A program made the position numbers and the translations under genes. DNA of 40,534 bases from positions 1 through 40,534 of the forward strand of contig CALEFD010000043.1 in assembly GCA_937876995.1 (NCBI GenBank), given 5' to 3'. Below, one piece after another: positions 31,767 to 40,519 of this stretch (positions are counted from its first letter, which is position 1; each line of letters starts with the position of its first letter). The notes under the pieces were generated by a model. That model was not told where the DNA came from. It made no database searches and worked only from the letters and a program-made list of their open reading frames with translations. This stretch comes from an uncultured Bacteroidales bacterium. Its GTDB lineage: Bacteria; Bacteroidota; Bacteroidia; Bacteroidales; Bacteroidaceae.

Positions 31767-33464
31767 TTAATCGTTCATCAGCTTTCTATAACGAATGCGT
31801 TTAGGCTCTTCATAGCCCAACTGCTTAATCTTGTAATCTTCATATTCACTGTATGATCCTTCATAGAACACCACTTTACTATCTCCTTCAAAAGAGAGTA
31901 TATGTGTACAGATTCTATCTAAGAACCAACGGTCATGGCTTACTATAACTGCACAGCCTGCAAATCCGTCAAGACCCTCTTCCAGAGCACGCAGTGTATT
32001 TACGTCTATATCGTTGGTAGGTTCGTCCAATAGCAATACATTACCCTCCTCTTTCAATGCCATAGCCAACTGTAATCTGTTACGTTCACCGCCGGACAAC
32101 ATTGCGCACTTCTTTTCCTGATCAGCACCTGAAAAATTGAAACGTCCCAAGTAGGCACGAGCATTAACATCTTTTCCACCCAAACGGATAAGTTCATTAC
32201 CACCACTTACCACCTGATATACACTCTTTTCAGGATCTATATCTTTATGTTGCTGATCTACGTATGCAATCTTTACGGTTTCACCCACTTCAAATTCACC
32301 ACCATCTACACTTTCCAATCCCATTATAAGGCGGAACAGAGTAGTTTTACCTGCACCGTTAGGACCTATTACACCTACAATACCATTTGGTGGCAACGAG
32401 AAATTCAAATCATCAAACAAAAGCTTTTCACCAAATGCTTTCTTAACGCCTTTTGCTTCAATTACCTTATTACCCAGGCGAGGACCATTTGGAATAAAGA
32501 TCTCCAGTTTTTCTTCTCTCTCCTTTACATCTTCGTTAATAAGTTTATCGTATGAATTCAAACGAGCCTTACCCTTAGCCTGACGCGCCTTTGGTGCCAT
32601 ACGTACCCATTCAAGTTCGCGTTCCAGAGTTTTTCTGCGTTTACTTGCCTGTTTCTCTTCCTGAGCCAATCTTTGAGATTTCTGTTCCAACCAGCTGGAG
32701 TAGTTACCTTTCCAAGGAATACCTTCACCACGGTCTAATTCAAGAATCCAACCGGCAACATTATCTAGGAAGTAACGGTCATGAGTAACAGCTATAACTG
32801 TACCTTCGTACTGTTGCAAATGCTGTTCCAGCCACTGAATACTCTCAGCATCCAAATGGTTGGTAGGCTCATCAAGCAACAGTATATCAGGCTTTTGCAA
32901 CAAAAGTCTGCACAATGCCACACGACGACGTTCACCACCGGACAACACACCGGTTTTCTGATCTTCCGGCGGACAACGCAGTGCATCCATAGCCTGTTCC
33001 AGTTTATTATCTATATTCCAGGCATCGGTTGCATCAATAATATCCTGCAATTCAGCCTGACGCGCCATAAGTGCATCCATTTTATCTTGATCTTCGTAGT
33101 ATTCAGGAAGTTCGAACTTATGGTTTACCTCATCATATTCTGCCAGTGCATCATAAACCTGCTGAACACCCTCCATAACCACCTCTTTTACTGTCTTTTC
33201 AGGGTCTAGCTGAGGTTCCTGAGGCAGATAGCCCACACTGTAACCGGGTGAAAATACCACCTGTCCCTGATAACTCTGTTCCAGTCCGGCAATTATCTTC
33301 ATCAAAGTAGATTTACCGGAACCATTTAAACCTATGATACCTATTTTAGCTCCGTAAAAGAACGATAGATAGATATCTTTCAAAACCTGCTTGTTGTTTT
33401 GGTAAGCCTTACTAACGCCTACCATTGAGAAAATAATTTTCTTATCGTCTGAATATTGTGCCAT
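31767..33464 (-). CDS. ettA: Energy-dependent translational throttle protein EttA (ABC-F)
   Basis: The 565-aa soluble protein has two ABC domains: Walker A GLNGSGKST (45-53) and GPNGAGKTT in the second half. The signatures are LSGGERRRVALC and LSGGERNRLQLA, and both Walker B motifs are LLLDEPTN. The inter-domain linker (LERELEWVRMAPKARQAKGK in part) and arm are those of EttA. It binds the ribosomal E site and gates entry into elongation according to ATP/ADP. No membrane segments are present, as expected for ABC-F. A TATCTTCG box (CGAAGATA at 33484-33491) lies 19 bp before its ATG. Confidence 0.95.
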   Translation of the reverse strand: MAQYSDDKKIIFSMVGVSKAYQNNKQVLKDIYLSFFYGAKIGIIGLNGSGKSTLMKIIAGLEQSYQGQVVFSPGYSVGYLPQEPQLDPEKTVKEVVMEGVQQVYDALAEYDEVNHKFELPEYYEDQDKMDALMARQAELQDIIDATDAWNIDNKLEQAMDALRCPPEDQKTGVLSGGERRRVALCRLLLQKPDILLLDEPTNHLDAESIQWLEQHLQQYEGTVIAVTHDRYFLDNVAGWILELDRGEGIPWKGNYSSWLEQKSQRLAQEEKQASKRRKTLERELEWVRMAPKARQAKGKARLNSYDKLINEDVKEREEKLEIFIPNGPRLGNKVIEAKGVKKAFGEKLLFDDLNFSLPPNGIVGVIGPNGAGKTTLFRLIMGLESVDGGEFEVGETVKIAYVDQQHKDIDPEKSVYQVVSGGNELIRLGGKDVNARAYLGRFNFSGADQEKKCAMLSGGERNRLQLAMALKEEGNVLLLDEPTNDIDVNTLRALEEGLDGFAGCAVIVSHDRWFLDRICTHILSFEGDSKVVFYEGSYSEYEDYKIKQLGYEEPKRIRYRKLMND

Positions 33465-33483
33465 ATACTATAAAAATTGGACA

Positions 33484-33521
33484 CGAAGATAGTAAAAAAA
33501 CAAAGTTTCTCCATACTTTTG
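33484..33521. promoter_or_regulatory. Divergent -7 boxes for ettA and the 192-aa gene
   Basis: The minus-strand TATCTTCG (CGAAGATA at 33484-33491) serves ettA. The plus-strand TACTTTTG (33514-33521) lies 14 bp before the ATG at 33536. The two boxes are within 40 bp of each other; no good -33 boxes. Confidence 0.5.
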
Positions 33522-33535
33522 CACTATCTTTATAG

Positions 33536-34114
33536 ATGATACGTAGAGATTTTATGGACGATTCACTTTTTTACAACATGTTCGAGAGCAGAATGGAACA
33601 AGACCTGCTCAAAATTTGCCGTGACCACGGAGTATTGGAGAACCATCTATTGCAGAGCGATGACATAAATGACAAATGGACTGCTTATGCTCCGGAATAC
33701 ATGGCACAAGCCGTAAAGGAGATTGCCGACTACCCTACTGTAGCCATTGCTTGGGCAGCATATATAGGCATGGCTGTAGCATGTTGGTGGAACAGAGATT
33801 GGAATAAATTAAAGGACCAACCCTACTCTGTTCTGCAGGGCGAACGTGGTTTTGACGACATGGACGAACATATAGTACGAGACATTTTAGGGCTACAGCT
33901 TGAAGGAAAGGAGGCTAAAAAAATTGAGAATGTCATTCACAGCTGTGCTGAACATGCATTAGGTTTGATTAGAAGAGAAGGCATAGAACCTCAAAGCAAA
34001 AAGGCATTCTACGTCTATGCCAGAACAGAACAGGTTATGTTCAAAATTGGTGCAGCCATTGAATTGCACCGTTTGGGCTACGAGTATAGAAAACTGGATT
34101 CTAAAGATTGCTGA
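33536..34114 (+). CDS. Conserved-looking protein of unknown function (192 aa)
   Basis: I do not recognise a family. The protein is soluble in appearance, Trp-rich in the middle (WAAYIGMAVACWWNRDW), acidic around residue 100-115, and has a single mildly hydrophobic stretch (about 69-85), too short and interrupted for a confident membrane helix. An alternative ATG at 33554 (MDDSLFYN) is possible. It lies 6 bp upstream of the TRIC-type channel gene, so the two are co-transcribed from the TACTTTTG promoter. Confidence 0.8.
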   Translation: MIRRDFMDDSLFYNMFESRMEQDLLKICRDHGVLENHLLQSDDINDKWTAYAPEYMAQAVKEIADYPTVAIAWAAYIGMAVACWWNRDWNKLKDQPYSVLQGERGFDDMDEHIVRDILGLQLEGKEAKKIENVIHSCAEHALGLIRREGIEPQSKKAFYVYARTEQVMFKIGAAIELHRLGYEYRKLDSKDC

Positions 34115-34120
34115 TAAGAG

Positions 34121-34753
34121 ATGGAGTTTACCACCATATTTGATTTCATAGGAACATTCGCCTTTGCCATAAGCGGCGTAAGATTGGCCGCACGTAAAAA
34201 TTTCGATCTGTTCGGAGCTTACGTAGTTGGTTTTGTTACGGCTGTAGGTGGTGGTACTCTACGCGATCTTATGTTAGGCACCACCCCTTTCTGGATGACC
34301 ACACCCTATTACGTTATAATAACAGGAATAGCCCTTTTGACAGTAATAGTTTTGAAGAGATGGCTTGTTCGTTTTGACAACACATTCTTTATTTTCGATG
34401 CTATAGGATTGGGATTCTTTACCGTAGTTGGTCTTGAAAAGAGTATGGCTGCCGATTTTCCCATGTGGATAAACATAATTATGGGTTGTATAACAGGTGC
34501 AACAGGTGGAATTATTAGAGATATTCTGTTAAACGAAGTTCCCTTGATATTCAGAAAAGACATCTATGCACTTGCTTGTGCCGGAGGTGGTATAGTATAT
34601 TGGTTATGCCACAGATATGGAATGCCTAACATAGCCACGCAGATAATTGCGGCAGCTTCGGTTATCATTATCAGAATAGTAGCTGTACGTTTTGGTATAA
34701 GTTTGCCATCGTTATCGCCTGACAACGATGATTCACTTCATGGAGACTCTTGA
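34121..34753 (+). CDS. TRIC/UPF0126-family membrane protein
   Basis: The 210-aa protein has seven hydrophobic segments arranged as two repeats of the UPF0126 unit. Each repeat holds a Gly-rich motif: VGGGTLRDLMLG near 42-53 and ATGGIIRDILLNEVP near 127-141. Prokaryotic relatives form trimeric monovalent-cation channels. Its last 21 bp overlap the end of the convergent DUF1846 gene. Confidence 0.9.
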   Translation: MEFTTIFDFIGTFAFAISGVRLAARKNFDLFGAYVVGFVTAVGGGTLRDLMLGTTPFWMTTPYYVIITGIALLTVIVLKRWLVRFDNTFFIFDAIGLGFFTVVGLEKSMAADFPMWINIIMGCITGATGGIIRDILLNEVPLIFRKDIYALACAGGGIVYWLCHRYGMPNIATQIIAAASVIIIRIVAVRFGISLPSLSPDNDDSLHGDS

Positions 34754-36220
34754 TGAATCCTTTAGAACCGGATCGCAAGTCAAATCTACACCAAGTTTAC
34801 GGAATATTTTTCTATCCACTTCGCTCAACATTACAGTAGAGTGAACCTGACAACCCTTCAGTTCAGGTAGTTTCTCCAATGCCTTTCTGCAATTTTCGTC
34901 AGATGTACTCAACATAGACAATGCCACAAGAACTTCGTCAGTATGCAGACGCGGATTCTTGCCATGCAAAAAATCCAATTTGGTTTTCTGTATAGGCTCA
35001 ATCATACTCTGCGATATAAGTTTTATATTATGATCTATACCTGCCAAATGTTTGATTGCATTCAATATAAGGGCAGCACTTGGGCCTAAAAGCGGACTTG
35101 TTTCTGCAGTAATAATTGTACCATCAGCAAGTTCTATGGCAGATGAATGTACACCCGACCTATCTTTTCTCTCTTTGGCTGCAACTGTAACTTTTCTAAA
35201 ATCAGTGGAGATTTTCACCTGTTTCATCAACAAAGCTATTTTATTCACTTCGTTGTCATTACAATCACCTTTTGCCAATTTACCCAAAGCGGTGTAGTAA
35301 CGTCTTATGATTTCGTCTTTGGCAGCATTCATGCATGTTTCTTCGTCCGACATACAGAAACCAACCATATTTACACCCATATCTGTTGGTGATTTATATG
35401 GATTTTCTCCGTATATACCTTCAAACAGTGCATTCAACACAGGAAATATCTCAATATCGCGATTATAGTTTACAGCTGTTTTGCCGTAAGCTTCCAGATG
35501 GAACGGATCAATCATGTTCACATCATTCAAATCGGCAGTGGCTGCTTCATAAGCCACATTCACAGGATGTTTAAGTGATAGATTCCAGATAGGGAATGTT
35601 TCAAATTTTGCATATCCAGCCTTTATACCGCGCTTATGGTCGTGATATAGTTGACTTAAACATACTGCCATCTTTCCACTGCCCGGACCTGGTGCTGTCA
35701 CAATAACTAACGGGCGAGTTGTCTCTACATAATCGTTCTTACCAAAACCATCTTCCGAATCTATAAGAGCAACATTAGTAGGATAACCCTCTATGGTATG
35801 ATGATAATAGGATTTTATTCCAAGACGATTTAATTTTTCTCGATACGCATCTGCGCTGGATTGTCCATTATAATGAGTAATAACCACAGAATTCACCATA
35901 AAACCTTTACTGACAAACTCTTCGCGCAAACGCAGAACATCCATATCGTATGTTATACCCAGATCGCCACGAATTTTATTCTTCTCTATATCAACGGCAC
36001 TGATTACCATTACAATCTCGGCATAGTCACTCAATTGCATAAGCATACGTAACTTACTGTCAGGTTGGAAACCCGGCAGTACACGGCTGGCGTGATTATC
36101 ATCAAAAAGCTTTCCTCCAAATTCCAGATAAAGTTTATCGCCAAACTGAGCTATTCTCTGCTTAATATGCTCTGACTGAATGGTCAGATACTTGAGATTG
36201 TCAAAACCTATTTTATTCAT
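34733..36220 (-). CDS. UPF0371 / DUF1846 family protein
   Basis: The 495-aa protein matches the single-domain DUF1846 family from N- to C-terminus: IGFDNLKYLTIQSEHI, LEFGGKLFDDNHASRVLPGF in part, then TAPGPGSGKMAVCLSQLYHD (194-213), which resembles a nucleotide-binding P-loop, and GVNMVGFCM. No function is proven for the family. No signal peptide is present; it is cytosolic. A TAAATTTG box (CAAATTTA at 36244-36251) lies about 24 bp before the ATG, and an ACCCGT/ACGGGT hairpin sits in the leader. Confidence 0.88.
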   Translation of the reverse strand: MNKIGFDNLKYLTIQSEHIKQRIAQFGDKLYLEFGGKLFDDNHASRVLPGFQPDSKLRMLMQLSDYAEIVMVISAVDIEKNKIRGDLGITYDMDVLRLREEFVSKGFMVNSVVITHYNGQSSADAYREKLNRLGIKSYYHHTIEGYPTNVALIDSEDGFGKNDYVETTRPLVIVTAPGPGSGKMAVCLSQLYHDHKRGIKAGYAKFETFPIWNLSLKHPVNVAYEAATADLNDVNMIDPFHLEAYGKTAVNYNRDIEIFPVLNALFEGIYGENPYKSPTDMGVNMVGFCMSDEETCMNAAKDEIIRRYYTALGKLAKGDCNDNEVNKIALLMKQVKISTDFRKVTVAAKERKDRSGVHSSAIELADGTIITAETSPLLGPSAALILNAIKHLAGIDHNIKLISQSMIEPIQKTKLDFLHGKNPRLHTDEVLVALSMLSTSDENCRKALEKLPELKGCQVHSTVMLSEVDRKIFRKLGVDLTCDPVLKDSSRVSMK

Positions 36221-36243
36221 ACCCGTAATATCGTAACGGGTTA

Positions 36244-36251
36244 CAAATTTA
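36244..36251 (-). promoter_or_regulatory. -7 box of the DUF1846 gene
   Basis: CAAATTTA on the plus strand reads TAAATTTG, matching TAnnTTTG, 23 bp before the ATG at 36220. No clear -33 box. Confidence 0.5.
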
Positions 36252-36311
36252 GCAAAATTTTCAGTAATTATAATCGTGAATCCTTTTTTCTACAAACTCT
36301 ACAAAAAAATA

Positions 36312-36340
36312 ATAGCTCCGAATGTCATACTCGGAGCTAT
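36312..36340 (-). terminator. Terminator of the esterase gene
   Basis: ATAGCTCCGA (36312-36321) and TCGGAGCTAT (36331-36340) form a perfect 10-bp stem; on the minus strand it is followed by TATTTTTTTGT. Confidence 0.85.
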
Positions 36341-36361
36341 ACAATATAACCATTTCAGGAA

Positions 36362-37534
36362 TTACTTCCACTTGTAGTTTGTTCTCCACAAATTAGGCAG
36401 GAATTCGTAGTAGAGAAGATGACGCCATGTTACCAAATCGTGAGCGCCACCGCCACCTACGTAGAACTGATGTTCAACACCCATCTCTTCCAGAGTTTCG
36501 TGCAGACGTTCATGACGTGCCATAAAACCTGTTTCGTATGTACCACCACCTATAAACATATAATCTATCTTATCGTTTATATCAGGATCGTTCAAAGCAG
36601 GAGTTTCAGAAACCTCAATAGCCGATGAAAGCAGACCCATAGAACCAAACACATCAAGATTACGCAAAGCCACATATTGTGACATTCTGCCACCCATAGA
36701 AAGACCACTCAACGCGCGAGCATGCTTATCTTTAATTACACTATACTTGGATTCTACATAAGGAATTACGCACTCTATAAGTTCTCTTTCCACCAATGGG
36801 AATGCCAATTCAGTATGCTGTGGATGACTACGTGTAACCATTTGGTCATTGGGGAATACCACAATCATCTCTTTAGCCTTACCTTCGGCTATCAGATTAT
36901 CGAGAATAAAGTTTGCTCTACCATGCATAACCCACGTTTCAGTTAAATCGCCTGAACCACCCATCAGATAAAGAACCGGATATTTCTTTTTTGGATTGTA
37001 GTTTGCCGGAGTATAAACCATCATATCTCTCAGACCATCTGTAACAGAAGAATAGTAGTAATGTGTAGTAATACTGCCATGTGGAACTTCAGGTTTTGGG
37101 TCGTACCAGGTTGGTTCATCACCATGTACAAACAGAATGCTGAATGATGGCATTGCCGCATGACCTGTAAATGTATTGTTAGGGTCAATGTTCTGTACAC
37201 CATCAATAATGAAATAGTAGAAATAGATTTCCGGTTTCAACGGACCAATAGTAACTTCCCACAATCCATTCTCTTTCTTTTCGAACGGTACACGTTTTCT
37301 TGCTTCGTTGCCCACAAACATAGAACCTGTCAGCAACACCTCCTGCGCACGTGGAGCATTGATTCTAAAAGTAACAGTATTGTCATCATGTACCTCCGGA
37401 GAGATTACGCTGGTACTATACGGTCTTATATTCTCCGTGTTACGCTGAGGATCAAACTGAATATTCACATGCGACTGTTGCGCAAATAGTGGCAATGCCA
37501 TAGCAGCCAAAACTGCAAAAAGTATCTTCTTCAT
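36362..37534 (-). CDS. Secreted CE1-type esterase with N-terminal Ig/CBM48-like module
   Basis: The 390-aa protein starts MKKILFAVLAAMALPLFAQ, a signal peptide cleaved near A18-Q19. Residues about 25-140 form an E-set/CBM48-like module. Residues 150-390 form an alpha/beta hydrolase of the esterase D/CE1 group, with nucleophile S279 in GLSMGG and H365 in GGGGAHD. CE1 enzymes remove acetyl or feruloyl groups from xylan and related polysaccharides. The longer frame to 37621 has no signal peptide and is rejected. It lies just downstream of the GH9 gene, behind a hairpin. Confidence 0.88.
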   Translation of the reverse strand: MKKILFAVLAAMALPLFAQQSHVNIQFDPQRNTENIRPYSTSVISPEVHDDNTVTFRINAPRAQEVLLTGSMFVGNEARKRVPFEKKENGLWEVTIGPLKPEIYFYYFIIDGVQNIDPNNTFTGHAAMPSFSILFVHGDEPTWYDPKPEVPHGSITTHYYYSSVTDGLRDMMVYTPANYNPKKKYPVLYLMGGSGDLTETWVMHGRANFILDNLIAEGKAKEMIVVFPNDQMVTRSHPQHTELAFPLVERELIECVIPYVESKYSVIKDKHARALSGLSMGGRMSQYVALRNLDVFGSMGLLSSAIEVSETPALNDPDINDKIDYMFIGGGTYETGFMARHERLHETLEEMGVEHQFYVGGGGAHDLVTWRHLLYYEFLPNLWRTNYKWK

Positions 37535-37636
37535 ATTATTAAAACAGTTAATTTTTCGTAAAGATAGAACTAATTTTCTTACAAAAAGTATTTTAGCCCA
37601 AACTTCTGATAAAAAAACCATATTTCAACAATACAG

Positions 37637-37668
37637 ACAGCCCGAACAAATCACTCTGTTCGGGCTGT
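37637..37668. terminator. Terminator downstream of the GH9 gene
   Basis: ACAGCCCGAACA (37637-37648) and TGTTCGGGCTGT (37657-37668) form a perfect 12-bp stem with an 8-nt loop. T-richness after it is weak on both strands, so some read-through into the esterase gene is likely. Confidence 0.65.
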
Positions 37669-37686
37669 ACTATACTATTTTAAAGA

Positions 37687-40227
37687 TTAGTTCTTCACTA
37701 AGTCTTTGAATGCTTCACCAAAGATCAGGTAGCTGGTGTTACCACCTATAGTACCTTCGTTCTGTCCCCACAAGAATGGCCAATCATCGTAGTTTTCAAA
37801 GTGGTCAGGCTGACGGAACAGCAAACCAGGAGCTACGTTACCCGGAATAAATGAGAAGTCTGCACGGTTATTTCCGTAGAACACCTCTTTAGGACGTGTA
37901 GCGCCAACTGCAGCCACAAATGAATAGTTATGGTATGGATGGCAACCAAACAACCAACCTGCAGCCTTATAAGCAAAGCTCTTATCAACTATATCAGGGA
38001 AGTATTTGTTTGCAAAACATACGGTTGTACCAAAGCTGGTTATACTACCGCCACCTGCCCAGTTACCCAGACCAATAGGCAGACCGTAAGGATTGTTTTC
38101 ATCCAGACTTTCAATATACTCTTTATACTTTTCTACGTATGGACGGAGTTTCTCTTTATAAGCAGCATCCATATATGGAATAGCATCCATAGCTGTATTG
38201 ATATTGGAATTCACATTTCTATCAAGCACATTCCAAATCTGGCTTTCAAACTGTTCCAAGTATTGTTTTTCTCCTGTAGCCACATAGAGCTGCAAGTTTG
38301 TTGCTACATTACCACTACCGTTATTACGGTTACGACCGTTCTGTCGAGCAGCATTTATTTCATCGGCCTCCTTCATCAATCTCTTTGACTGTTTCAGAGC
38401 GCGATCTGCCAAATCGTCGTTATATCCACGCAGAGCACGGCTGGCAGCGGCAAACATTGTTGCAGCACGCTGGTCAAGACCTACATTTCTGCTGGTGAAA
38501 GCCCACATATCATCAGGTGTACCACTACGTTTGCCATCGGCAGAAACCTGATATGGTTTCAATGATGGATCGTAGATAAGACCATCTGTAATAGCAGAAG
38601 CATCGCCTAAGTGATGATAGTTATCAAGTACAGAATTTGACAATGTCTGTGCCATGTGACCTATCTGTTCTGCTTGAGCAACTAGGTTCAATGTACCATG
38701 TTCAATGTACTGCAAAATATCAGGAGTTCCGTCCGGACGATGCAAATCCACATAGCGCTGTGCCTGGCTGACAAATGTTTCGTCACGCATAGGTTTGAAG
38801 AGTTCCCAGGCGGTAACAAAATTCTGAACAACACCAATATTTGAACCTGTTTCAATATCAAAGTCACCCGCATCAAAGAAACCACCTACGTTAAGTCCGG
38901 GAATATGTTCCAGAGCTTTGTATTTGGTATCTGTTCTTGGCCCTTGTGAATGTAAATCAAAGTGGTCTGTGCTAGGTGGAGCCTGCAAATAACCCTCTTT
39001 GAATGGTTCACCGTGCCATACTCTGTAAGCCTCGTTCACAAACATGTGGTTCATGTGAATAGGAATCCAAACATCGCTTGTAGCATCGGTAATCTTATCG
39101 TAAACATCATCGTTAATGATGAAGTTGTTTGTTACATAATCACCATATTTAATAAAATATACACCCGGTTCCTGAACTTCTGTAAAGTCAAACTTAATGT
39201 AGTGATATTTGTAATAGTCACCCCAAGCATTTGTCTTACCTGTGAACACCTCTTTTGTAGAGCCATCATCGTTCACCTTCATGATAGATGCTTTTGCCAA
39301 TGGTTTATCCTGCTTGTCAAGTTCTATAACTGCAATTTTAGGCTGTGAAGGCACGTAACCCATCTGAGAGAAACCGATATTTGGTTCGCGAATCCAGTTT
39401 TCTATTGCATTTGGTTCTACTATCCAGGACATCACCTTACCTGTTTTGCCCGATGGAAGTACGCTACGCAATACAAACCAACCGTTCTGTGCCAACATAC
39501 GACCATCGTAAAGCATCATATCGGTATCGGCCGATGTTATCTTTATCATTCGTGATGGTTCGTCAGGAGCAATAAGTATGCTTCTACCTGTTTCTAACGG
39601 CATAGGATCTATGAATCTGTCTGTTCCGCGGTCATCGTATGTTTTGTAACCCTTGTACTGCTTAACTTTTTCACTGTTTGGTCTGGTTACAGTGTTACTT
39701 ACCGCATAACGTGGGAATCTGTTTGGACGGCCATCCATTATGAATGCTTTGCCCCAATACTGTGATGGCAAGAATTCAATGTTAAAACCTGCATCGCCTT
39801 CAAGTTCAGCCGGTATAGGTTCGTCTAAATAGACTGCTATTTCTACGGCTTTTCCCTGCGCTGTTACCACTACGCGAGAATCGAAATCGTAATCGTTGTA
39901 ACGTAATGCTACTTCAATTGATTTCTCTTCTTTGTTTACTGTTCTTGATGGAGATTGAGGTACCAAGTCCCACTGTTCCGGAGTGTTTGACAATCTTACA
40001 GCACCACCCTGTACTGTTCTTACTCCGTGATGAATAATCTCTATTCCGGAATTCTTTTCATCATTGAATCCTCCGGAAAAGGTATTGCTGTAAACCAGCA
40101 CGTTAACACCTTGTCTTTCAAAGTACTCAAGGTCATTGAGCACTAATTCCTGGTTGGCATTATTTACGTTTCCGCCACAAGCGGCTAACAATAATGAACC
40201 TAATGCTAAAAACGATGTTTTTCTCAT
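37687..40227 (-). CDS. GH9-family glycoside hydrolase lipoprotein
   Basis: The 846-aa protein begins with a lipobox (LAAC17), so it is probably lipid-anchored in the outer membrane. Order: lipoprotein signal; a ~260-residue N-terminal region that I cannot place (20-280); a CelD_N Ig-like module (about 283-380, IGFSQMGYVPSQPKIAV); and the (alpha/alpha)6 GH9 catalytic domain (about 385-846). GFFDAGDFDIETG carries the DAGD pair at 452-455, GCHPYHNYSFV lies at 761-771, and NEGTIGGNTSY at 823-833 has E824 as the expected proton donor. The family cleaves beta-1,4-glucans, and some members act on other beta-glucans. It is probably co-expressed with the esterase downstream. Confidence 0.9.
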   Translation of the reverse strand: MRKTSFLALGSLLLAACGGNVNNANQELVLNDLEYFERQGVNVLVYSNTFSGGFNDEKNSGIEIIHHGVRTVQGGAVRLSNTPEQWDLVPQSPSRTVNKEEKSIEVALRYNDYDFDSRVVVTAQGKAVEIAVYLDEPIPAELEGDAGFNIEFLPSQYWGKAFIMDGRPNRFPRYAVSNTVTRPNSEKVKQYKGYKTYDDRGTDRFIDPMPLETGRSILIAPDEPSRMIKITSADTDMMLYDGRMLAQNGWFVLRSVLPSGKTGKVMSWIVEPNAIENWIREPNIGFSQMGYVPSQPKIAVIELDKQDKPLAKASIMKVNDDGSTKEVFTGKTNAWGDYYKYHYIKFDFTEVQEPGVYFIKYGDYVTNNFIINDDVYDKITDATSDVWIPIHMNHMFVNEAYRVWHGEPFKEGYLQAPPSTDHFDLHSQGPRTDTKYKALEHIPGLNVGGFFDAGDFDIETGSNIGVVQNFVTAWELFKPMRDETFVSQAQRYVDLHRPDGTPDILQYIEHGTLNLVAQAEQIGHMAQTLSNSVLDNYHHLGDASAITDGLIYDPSLKPYQVSADGKRSGTPDDMWAFTSRNVGLDQRAATMFAAASRALRGYNDDLADRALKQSKRLMKEADEINAARQNGRNRNNGSGNVATNLQLYVATGEKQYLEQFESQIWNVLDRNVNSNINTAMDAIPYMDAAYKEKLRPYVEKYKEYIESLDENNPYGLPIGLGNWAGGGSITSFGTTVCFANKYFPDIVDKSFAYKAAGWLFGCHPYHNYSFVAAVGATRPKEVFYGNNRADFSFIPGNVAPGLLFRQPDHFENYDDWPFLWGQNEGTIGGNTSYLIFGEAFKDLVKN

Positions 40228-40279
40228 TGTTAGTTAATTTATTTAATTTTGATTAGTATTTAACTTTCGTGTCAGTTCA

Positions 40280-40310
40280 CAAAACTAATACAATTATTCC
40301 GTTCTGCAAA
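40280..40310 (-). promoter_or_regulatory. Promoter of the GH9 gene
   Basis: On the minus strand, TTTG (CAAA at 40307-40310), 19 bp, TAGTTTTG (CAAAACTA at 40280-40287), giving a leader of about 50 nt. A second overlapping -7-like box, TACGTTTG, lies at 40307-40314. Confidence 0.6.
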
Positions 40311-40327
40311 CGTATTTTCTTTTTTTT

Positions 40328-40468
40328 GTTTATAGTGGAACTTTGGGACAAGCTGTTCGTTTATAGTAATAGAGTTAAGTTTGCTATGGTTCCGTTAGTT
40401 TATAGTGGAACTGAGGGACGTAGCTGTTGGTTCGTAGTAATAGGGCTATATTTGTTTCGGTTCCGCCA
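40328..40468. repeat. Diverged ~70-bp direct tandem repeat
   Basis: Two units start with GTTTATAGTGGAACT at 40328 and 40398 and share AGCTGTT, TAGTAATAG and GGTTCCG at matching positions, with a 1-bp length difference. No gene covers this 307-bp end region (40228-40534) apart from the GH9 promoter. Confidence 0.75.
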
Positions 40469-40481
40469 AAACAAGTTTTGG
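40466..40481. repeat. 16-bp palindrome
   Basis: CCAAAAC-AA-GTTTTGG is a perfect 7-bp inverted repeat with a 2-base centre, immediately after the tandem repeats; an operator-like or cruciform-type site. Confidence 0.5.
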
Positions 40482-40491
40482 CTACTTCCCC

Positions 40492-40519
40492 CCTCGTAGT
40501 CTCTTACATTCCTACGAGG
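40492..40519. repeat. Inverted repeat near the right edge
   Basis: CCTCGTAG (40492-40499) and CTACGAGG (40512-40519) are perfect 8-bp arms with a 12-nt loop. No T-run follows, so a terminator is unlikely; an operator or RNA hairpin of the next gene is possible. Confidence 0.45.

Noticed and set aside
31743..31772. GATTAAA/TTTAATC inverted repeat between the EIIC-like gene and ettA
   Set aside because: All AT-rich pairing, overlaps the ettA stop and has no T-run; too weak to call a terminator.
37535..37621. Longer start for the esterase
   Set aside because: It would bury the signal peptide in the middle of the protein; MKKILFAVLAA is a standard start.
40269..40499. 76-codon plus-strand frame at the right edge
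   Set aside because: It is a product of the tandem repeat, starts inside the GH9 promoter, and reads as hydrophobic low-complexity sequence.
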